From: Anaerolineales bacterium UBA2317
GTDB lineage: Bacteria; Chloroflexota; Anaerolineae; Anaerolineales; Villigracilaceae
Assembly: GCA_002345215.1 (NCBI GenBank)
Contig: DDVH01000050.1
Location: 1-64,000 of the forward strand
Reading direction: 5' to 3'
DNA length: 64,000 bases
This document shows, piece after piece, positions 58,538 to 64,000 of this stretch. Made by a program: the position numbers and the translations under genes. The notes beneath the pieces are model-generated. The model made no database searches and was not told the DNA's origin. It saw only the letters and a list, made by a program, of their open reading frames with translations. Position 1 is the first letter of the stretch, and each line of letters starts with the position of its first letter.

Positions 58538-60550
58538 TCAATTATCATGAATTTGAATAATATCTCTTAACTCACTAGGGATTTCTCCAACATAGGTAAT
58601 TATCAATCTTTGGCCTGCACGAGTTGCTGCCATATATATTTTTCGAGTATTTTCTAATACTAACCTTTCAATCTCATCATCAGATAACCTTAAACTTTGT
58701 TCCATTTCAAATATTCGATTTAAACCAACAAGAAATACCACTGGGCTTTCTAAACCAGTTCCTGCGTTCAATGTTGTCACTCTTATACAATCACCTGGGG
58801 GATCCTCTTTAGGGTCAATTGCAGTCCCTTTACCCAAGTGATTGTTTAGTGACGTAATAATTGATTTTGCGCCTTCCCATTCAGAATGTAGAATTAATAT
58901 ATTTCGTAATGACATGCCATGTTTCTTTAAGGCTTCAATTTCAGCTGTTATTCTTCCAACTTCATCTTGAGCACCTCGCAAAGAAATAACAATAGGTAAT
59001 ACGCCACGAGGCATATTCATCAAATCAGGCTCAATAATATCTTCATCTGCATCGTTATTCTTTATTCGCCGACGATAAAGCAACGTTGCAAAATTTAGGA
59101 TTTCATGAGTTGATCTGTAGGAACGACGCATATTCTGTGTTCTTCCGCGAGCGTCAATCCCAAATGATTTCCAAGAGGTTCCTCTGCCAAGAAACCCTTG
59201 AGTTGGATCAGCAACAATAAATAAATGACCGGTTTTGGGCTTTGCAATTTGTCTAATGATATCGAACCAAATAGGAGCAAAAAACTGTGCCTCATCAATC
59301 ATTACAAACTCATATTTTGGCAATTTGACTTTATTTTCACGTAGGAAATTCCACATTCGTCGTGGAACATCACCCCAATCCATTTTATTTTTCTCAATTA
59401 AATGATTTTGATAGTCGCTCATTGCATCCCACATGATCAAACGTTGATCTTGATTCAATCTAAACCCACGGCCTCTTCTTTCGGTTTGAAGGTATTTTGA
59501 TTTATCCATTGGGATTTGATCTTTGAACCAGTCAATTTCACTTAGTAAATTATTAGGTTGAATGGACGTTTTTGCAAGTCTCTTCTCCCAAATCATTCTT
59601 GCAACATGTTCGCGTTCTGATTGTCTAATCGGATTGACCCACAAGTTTTCTTTTTCAGGCCAATATTGACGACAGAAACCGTTAAATGTTTTCCATGTTA
59701 TATTCTTTGGCATATCTCCTGTCAAAAGTTTGTATTTTGATCGAATGTCACGAATAAGCGGACGATTATGAGTAAGAATCAAAAACCTATGATCGGGGAA
59801 ATAAGAATGTAATAACCTCAAACGATAAAGCAATATTAATGTTTTTCCACTACCAGCTACTCCATTAACAATTCCTAGGTGGAAATCTTTAGCAGTTGTT
59901 TGTCGATCAGATGGGAGTTCAAGGTCATTTTTTACTGCTGCCTCTTGTAGAGTGTCTAATATATAACCTTCTAATCCAGCACCATGTCGCCCAGTATCAG
60001 TTTGGCGAACCGTTAATTCTTTTGGAATAACAATTTCTGGTGTGAAAACATACCGTAATTGTTCAAGCATAGTTGCTGTTAAGATCGCACCATTGAATAA
60101 TTCTTCCCATTGTTCAATGGCAGTTGTTTGGAGCATTTCCTGCCCAATCCAATGATGTTGACTTGTGTTTTTCTCACGGTAATCTGTCTCTAATTTTTTA
60201 GAGTGAATATTTGGAAATAAGACAACTGTAACTATCCTATCTTTCATTAATACTGGAAATTTATTTTTAAATAATTCCAACACAAGGCTTTCTTCTTCCC
60301 CTAAAGGTTTTGCTTCCCCTAAAAGAAGCATCTGAGCCGAAGGGTGCGTTGATTTTGAGACCATACTAACTTTGATAAGAATAACTTGATTATTCTTGTT
60401 CAAAATCATAAAATCAGGTGCTTCCTTTTCCCAAGGTGTTAAATGATGCCATACTACATAACCTTCAGGAAGAGATTTCAAGAAGCGATAAACTTTCAGG
60501 ATTTCTGATGGTACATTACTTAGCGGTGTTGATGGGATAATTTGCGCCAT
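58538..60550 (-). CDS. UvrD-like SF1 helicase with N-terminal PD-(D/E)xK-like domain
   Basis: 670 residues. Residues 1-220: a NERD/PD-(D/E)xK-like fold (PDFMILNKNNQVILIK, 45-60) in which Pro-Asp and the Lys are present but the acidic residue two before the Lys is Leu, so nuclease activity is doubtful. Residues 225-670: SF1 helicase with Walker A GVAGSGKT (230-237), Ia LILTHNRPLI, Walker B FVMIDEAQFF, motif III VADPTQGFLG, IV NMRRSYRSTHEI, V TTLNAGTGLESPVVFLVG, VI YMAATRAGQRLIITY. Follows the Upf1-like helicase by one base (TAA-C-ATG), so coupled. Role in DNA repair or defence is inferred. Confidence 0.88.
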   Translation of the reverse strand: MAQIIPSTPLSNVPSEILKVYRFLKSLPEGYVVWHHLTPWEKEAPDFMILNKNNQVILIKVSMVSKSTHPSAQMLLLGEAKPLGEEESLVLELFKNKFPVLMKDRIVTVVLFPNIHSKKLETDYREKNTSQHHWIGQEMLQTTAIEQWEELFNGAILTATMLEQLRYVFTPEIVIPKELTVRQTDTGRHGAGLEGYILDTLQEAAVKNDLELPSDRQTTAKDFHLGIVNGVAGSGKTLILLYRLRLLHSYFPDHRFLILTHNRPLIRDIRSKYKLLTGDMPKNITWKTFNGFCRQYWPEKENLWVNPIRQSEREHVARMIWEKRLAKTSIQPNNLLSEIDWFKDQIPMDKSKYLQTERRGRGFRLNQDQRLIMWDAMSDYQNHLIEKNKMDWGDVPRRMWNFLRENKVKLPKYEFVMIDEAQFFAPIWFDIIRQIAKPKTGHLFIVADPTQGFLGRGTSWKSFGIDARGRTQNMRRSYRSTHEILNFATLLYRRRIKNNDADEDIIEPDLMNMPRGVLPIVISLRGAQDEVGRITAEIEALKKHGMSLRNILILHSEWEGAKSIITSLNNHLGKGTAIDPKEDPPGDCIRVTTLNAGTGLESPVVFLVGLNRIFEMEQSLRLSDDEIERLVLENTRKIYMAATRAGQRLIITYVGEIPSELRDIIQIHDN

Positions 60551-60551
60551 G

Positions 60552-62291
60552 TTATATCGTGACAGTTAAACAGTTTTCTAGCAAACTTCTTAATAGTTCC
60601 ACCCAATTTTGATGATTTGTGTCAGCAGGTTTGGCTTCAAGAACGACACTTGAACCTACAATAATTAATTTTGTACGAGGACGTGTAATAGCAACATTTA
60701 GCCGCTGCGGTTGAAAGAAAAACTCAGCTATTTGGCTAGCGAAGCCCGCTGATGAAGTTGTAAGCGAAACTAAGATAACTTCGCGTTCTTGTCCTTGCAT
60801 ACGTTCAACAGTATCTACTACGATTTCACGTGCAATTTCTTCATTCGGTAAAACCTGGCGAAGAAGGTTACGAATAGCACGTCCTTGAGCACGATAAGGT
60901 ACAACAATGCCAATTTCCATTGCCGGTACTTTTGCATGGAGTAGAGCTTCAATCAATTCAACTATAGTGTCTGCTTCCTTTTGACTTCGATTTGTATTAC
61001 CACGGTGCTGCAAATCTAGGAAAACAGCAGGAAACTCAGGGTCTAATACATGGTACCAAATTCCATTTGTTTCACTTAAGTTTAAACGACGGTTAGCTGT
61101 ATCTTCATCAGGCGTGAGTAAATTATTATAAAATTCACGATTTGGCCAGTAAGCAAGCACATCATTCATTCTATATGTTGTGGTCAACATTGTTTCAGCA
61201 CCGCGACCCGATAAATATCCAAATACAGATGTATTCCATACACCTGTGCTCTTAAGTGATGTAACTGGCGGAAGTTGATTTTCATCTCCAATGAAAATAT
61301 ATTTTTTCCCTGCAAGCATCCCCATTATAGCTAGTGGGAGAGTTACTTGGGATGATTCATCAAATATGACGACATCAAACTCAACACCAGAGAGACGATT
61401 ACTTCTGAGTGCAAATGGTGTTGCGCCAACTGCATACCCGCCAAGTAAATCTCCAAACCCTGAATTGACAAAATTCTCATAATTTCTTACTTGCAAATCA
61501 CTGGTTCGAGAATCAATCCCTATCTTACATACTGGTAATGCCAAATCTATTTCGTAAATCTTATTAAGAGCATTATTAATCGCCCGATGGGTGAGAGCAG
61601 TCACCAATACCCTTTGTCCATCTGCAATTAATAAACGAACTAGGTTAGCCAAAACAAAAGTTTTTCCAGTCCCAGGAGGACCTTGAATTAAATGGTATAA
61701 ATCAGTCGCATATGCTTGCGCAACTGCTTCATTTTGCGATGAATTCAAACCATTTTGCATAATCTCTTTTTGTATTCGTTCATAACGGGCTAAATTCAAA
61801 TGAGGGATTCGATCTCCATTAAGCATTGGTAGTATAGTTTCACGTCCATTGATAGTATCAGCCACTTCATCAAGAGCATCTAAATGAAAACGGCGTAAAT
61901 CCATCATACTCTCGTCAGCAATCCAACCATCGGAATACTGCTGCAGAAAGAAAGGATTTCCTCCTTGCAAGCTGACTTCCAGTAACGTCTCATCATCGTA
62001 TTCAACCAAAACTTGCATTGCTTCGATTCCGATAGGATTACCTCGGTGTAGTACTAAGAAATCACCTTCACGAAACCTAGATTCATTAGCTTGGCAACTT
62101 AATCTAATTGTTTGTTTGATAATATTCTCAACTTTTAATCCTTCAATTGCATAACCTCGTGCGACCCGCTCACCTAATGGAAGTGCCCATTGTCGTTCTA
62201 GATTCGCATGTTGTGTAGCGAACTCGCTATTAACAAAATCTCGAAGTCTTTGAAGTAAACCTTGATAGTTTGTCATATCTATCGAAAACAT
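60552..62291 (-). CDS. Upf1/DNA2-like SF1 helicase
   Basis: 579 residues. N-terminal about 190 residues contain a small beta-barrel-like part (SRFREGDFLVLHRGNP, about 71-86) resembling the 1B domain of Upf1/IGHMBP2-type helicases. Walker A GPPGTGKT at 204-211, Ia VTALTHRAINNAL, Walker B VVIFDESSQ at about 305-313 (Ser-Gln after Asp-Glu), III GDENQLPPV, V VDTVERMQGQEREVILVSL, VI QRLNVAITRPRTKLIIVG. Motif details fit the AAA_11/AAA_12 5'-3' helicase group. Start: ATG 62291 has AAGGAG immediately in front (no spacing); ATG 62276 has it 15 bases away. Either is possible. Confidence 0.92.
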   Translation of the reverse strand: MFSIDMTNYQGLLQRLRDFVNSEFATQHANLERQWALPLGERVARGYAIEGLKVENIIKQTIRLSCQANESRFREGDFLVLHRGNPIGIEAMQVLVEYDDETLLEVSLQGGNPFFLQQYSDGWIADESMMDLRRFHLDALDEVADTINGRETILPMLNGDRIPHLNLARYERIQKEIMQNGLNSSQNEAVAQAYATDLYHLIQGPPGTGKTFVLANLVRLLIADGQRVLVTALTHRAINNALNKIYEIDLALPVCKIGIDSRTSDLQVRNYENFVNSGFGDLLGGYAVGATPFALRSNRLSGVEFDVVIFDESSQVTLPLAIMGMLAGKKYIFIGDENQLPPVTSLKSTGVWNTSVFGYLSGRGAETMLTTTYRMNDVLAYWPNREFYNNLLTPDEDTANRRLNLSETNGIWYHVLDPEFPAVFLDLQHRGNTNRSQKEADTIVELIEALLHAKVPAMEIGIVVPYRAQGRAIRNLLRQVLPNEEIAREIVVDTVERMQGQEREVILVSLTTSSAGFASQIAEFFFQPQRLNVAITRPRTKLIIVGSSVVLEAKPADTNHQNWVELLRSLLENCLTVTI

Positions 62292-62342
62292 CTCCTTAAC
62301 CTGATCACTTATGAGTTGAACACATTATATTTGGTTGCCAAA

Positions 62343-63071
62343 TTAAGCCTTAATCGCCAACTCATTCAACTGTTGATAATATGGTTTGCATTCTTCCAAC
62401 AACGGCTTCAACGAATCAGGGAACGGCGTAGATTTTTTTACATATTCCCCAAAGCCTGTTGATTCATGCACCGACTTATACCAATACTTCGCCCATGAAC
62501 CATCTTCAACACGAGCACCTGCCTGCCAACTCAACATCGATTCTTGAAAGTCAATGCCAATGCGTTCACATAATTCACTCAAAACTTTTTTCGGATTTAA
62601 TAAAATTTGCTTTGAATCTAACACTGGCGGATTTTGTCCGCGTGATTTTAAATAATCCAATAACTCAATATGCTGTTTATAGTCAACATCTTGCAACGTT
62701 GGGTTTTCAACCCACGCGGCATAACTCGGCAACATATCTTCAGGGTCACGAGTCAAAAGCACGTTTACTGTTTGGTCAAGAAAACCCAAGTCGAGGCCAT
62801 GTAAATGATGCGTCATGTGTTTGAAAAATGCAACAGGTTTTGCATCAAATCCTAAAATCAAATCACGCACAACTTTCTCACCATCATTTTCCATTTCTGC
62901 AATCACTTCATCCGCGCCGGGGTGATACGCACGCGCAGGAGTTTTGGAAAGATAATGCGCATACAACGGCTCATCAAACACGGCGCAATCATTTCGTTGC
63001 GCGAATGAATACATCAAGGCGGTGGATATATTTCGCGGACCGCTCCACAAACAGATTTTTTTTGATGACAT
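62343..63071 (-). CDS. Sulfotransferase-like P-loop protein
   Basis: 242 residues. KKICLWSGPRNISTALMYSFAQR is a sulfotransferase-type 5' phosphate loop (about 4-26); VNVLLTRDPEDMLPSYAAWVENP is the 3' site (about 115-137, with Arg-Asp-Pro-Glu). This group commonly stands next to, or is fused with, class IV aminotransferases; here it follows one by a single base (TAG-C-ATG). ATG at 63071 with AGAGG upstream; the open frame up to 63116 is inside the neighbour. The acceptor and whether it uses PAPS are unknown. Confidence 0.85.
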   Translation of the reverse strand: MSSKKICLWSGPRNISTALMYSFAQRNDCAVFDEPLYAHYLSKTPARAYHPGADEVIAEMENDGEKVVRDLILGFDAKPVAFFKHMTHHLHGLDLGFLDQTVNVLLTRDPEDMLPSYAAWVENPTLQDVDYKQHIELLDYLKSRGQNPPVLDSKQILLNPKKVLSELCERIGIDFQESMLSWQAGARVEDGSWAKYWYKSVHESTGFGEYVKKSTPFPDSLKPLLEECKPYYQQLNELAIKA

Positions 63072-63072
63072 G

Positions 63073-64000
63073 CTACGCCTCTTTCGCCTGTCGAACTGCT
63101 CGCTGAATTTCAGCATGATATAACGCTGACAATTTTTCTGTCATCGCGCCAGACTTTCCATCACCGATAATTCTTCCATCAATTTTTGTCACAGGTGTTA
63201 ACCCACCAAACGTGCCTGTGACAAATGCTTCATCTGCCCCATACACATCAAATAACGAAAAGTTTTTTTGATAACATGGAATATTATTATCATTTGCAAC
63301 TTTGATAATTTTTCCGCGTGTGATTCCATTCATACAATATTGCCCAGTGGATGTCCACACTTCGCCATCTTTGACCATGAAAAAATTTGTAGCATTACAC
63401 GTTGCAACAAAACCATGAATATCAAGCATAAGTGCTTCATCTGCACCTGCTTCAATTGCTTGAACCAATGCCATCACTTCATGTAATTTGCTATGACAAT
63501 TCAAACGCGGGTCAAGATAATCAGGCGAACCGCGACGAATGGTGCTGGTAAATAAAGTCACCCCACGATTTCGAGAATCAGGGCTGGCTTGTTTGTATTC
63601 AGGGATAATGATCAAGTTGGGACCGCTCATTACCAAACGTGGATCTTGTGACGGAGTTTTTTTCGTTCCACGAGTCACCATAAATCTTACATGCACACCA
63701 TCGTGCATATCATTCGCTTTCAACGTTTGCCAAATTTTATCGGTCAATTCTTGGCGAGTCATTTTCAAATCCATGCCTACGGTTGCTGCTGCCTGCCATA
63801 AGCGATTTAGATGTTCATCGAGAAAAACTAAAACACCATCATGTAAACGAAGTGCTTCCCAAATTCCATCACCAACTAGATAGCCACTATCAAAGACAGA
63901 AATCTTGGCTTCATTGCGTGGAAAAAGTTCGCCGTTTACATAAATCAATATTTTTTCGTTACGTGTATCTTCTACTGCATTATGTGTTCCGTGGACAGGC
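63073..64000 (-). CDS. Class IV aminotransferase (BCAT/D-AAT-like), 5' end outside the window
   Basis: At least 308 residues. ILIYVNGELFPRNEAKISVFDSGYLVGDGIWEALRLHDG (two motifs of the N-domain), RLNCHSKLHEVMA with the PLP lysine, GADEALMLDIHGFVATCNATNFFMVKDG, and FVTGTFGGLTPVTKIDGR at the end. The frame remains open to the right edge with plausible residues (HNAVEDTRNEK before ILIYVNG), and the only start inside the window is a TTG at 63948 with no SD, so the true start is beyond 64000. The Glu that contacts the PLP nitrogen in relatives (E-G/T-x-x-x-N) is Thr here. Coupled to the sulfotransferase-like gene. Confidence 0.88.
   Translation of the reverse strand, partial: PVHGTHNAVEDTRNEKILIYVNGELFPRNEAKISVFDSGYLVGDGIWEALRLHDGVLVFLDEHLNRLWQAAATVGMDLKMTRQELTDKIWQTLKANDMHDGVHVRFMVTRGTKKTPSQDPRLVMSGPNLIIIPEYKQASPDSRNRGVTLFTSTIRRGSPDYLDPRLNCHSKLHEVMALVQAIEAGADEALMLDIHGFVATCNATNFFMVKDGEVWTSTGQYCMNGITRGKIIKVANDNNIPCYQKNFSLFDVYGADEAFVTGTFGGLTPVTKIDGRIIGDGKSGAMTEKLSALYHAEIQRAVRQAKEA

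Noticed and set aside
58461..58550. 29-codon hydrophobic open frame on the plus strand
   Set aside because: No ribosome site, very AT-rich, and it runs into the 3' end of the convergent helicase gene. A small membrane peptide cannot be excluded but is not supported.
58538..62291. Assignment of the helicase pair to Gabija, Zorya or Mokosh
   Set aside because: The partner domains of those systems (OLD-like ATPase, motor proteins, kinase or PLD) are missing here.
1..64000. rRNA, tRNA, CRISPR array, prophage or insertion sequence
   Set aside because: No cloverleaf-like tRNA, repeat-spacer pattern, integrase or transposase was seen on either strand by eye; a covariance-model scan was not possible.

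Overview
AT-rich bacterial chromosomal segment, most likely from Chloroflexota, class Anaerolineae. The grounds are: many membrane-anchored or lipid-anchored proteins with Thr/Pro linkers (TPTPTP type), five tandem lipoproteins with an NBR1-type four-tryptophan (FW) Ig-like domain, TPR proteins with an N-terminal membrane anchor, a sulfotransferase-rich exopolysaccharide locus, and a HrcA/CIRCE-controlled groESL. The phylum call is inference from gene style, not from a marker gene. No rRNA, tRNA, CRISPR array, phage gene or transposase was seen, and no gene-free stretch exceeds about 215 bases.

Layout. 47-2470 (-): an autoregulated-looking operon of two ArsR/DUF2087 regulators, an acetyltransferase and a P-loop kinase, with a strong promoter overlapped by a 30-bp palindrome. 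2648-3568 (+): ilvE. 3650-10854 (-): anchored envelope proteins, a SurA-like lipoprotein, groESL with a perfect CIRCE, a GNAT enzyme and two TPR proteins. 11045-19669 (+): trmD, an SLC45-like MFS carrier, and a BMP-type uptake system for nucleosides or similar ligands (two binding lipoproteins, one two-domain ATPase, two permeases) with a hairpin-T6 element in the transporter leader. 19804-24735 (+): five tandem FW-domain lipoproteins. 24737-27248 (+): queG, rdgB and a lipoprotein.

27348-53093 is almost all on the minus strand. It holds an orphan NarL-type histidine kinase followed by a large surface-glycan locus: a Wzz-like protein, an O-antigen-ligase-like polymerase or ligase, GT2 glycosyltransferases, several GT-C-type membrane transferases, three sulfotransferases, a DUF115 protein, an SDR, a 2-hydroxyacid dehydrogenase, a CMP-sugar synthetase-like enzyme and a membrane sulfatase/phosphotransferase-like enzyme. 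One plus-strand zincin metallopeptidase interrupts it. Together these suggest export, polymerisation and sulfation of a surface polysaccharide or glycosylation of envelope proteins. No undecaprenyl-phosphate initiating transferase or Wzx flippase is in the window, so the pathway is incomplete here.

53263-64000 is accessory: an acyltransferase; a three-gene toxin-antitoxin-like operon (unknown 234-aa protein, small acidic protein, MazF/PemK) with a palindromic operator over its promoter; a MerR regulator with a canonical 19-bp-spacer promoter followed by an aldo/keto reductase; a four-cysteine capsule-type transferase; a coupled pair of SF1 helicases; and a sulfotransferase-like protein coupled to a class IV aminotransferase that runs off the right edge.

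Three patterns cut across the window. (1) At many transcription-unit starts a TATAAT-like hexamer lies only 6-10 nt before the ATG, predicting leaderless or nearly leaderless mRNAs. (2) Small dispersed repeats (polypurine hairpins, TGTCATTCTGAGC elements, GTGAATR heptamers, AACTTTCAA types) fill intergenic gaps and also supply C-termini or internal stretches of several proteins. (3) Translational coupling by ATGA, TAATG or TAAATG junctions is very common.
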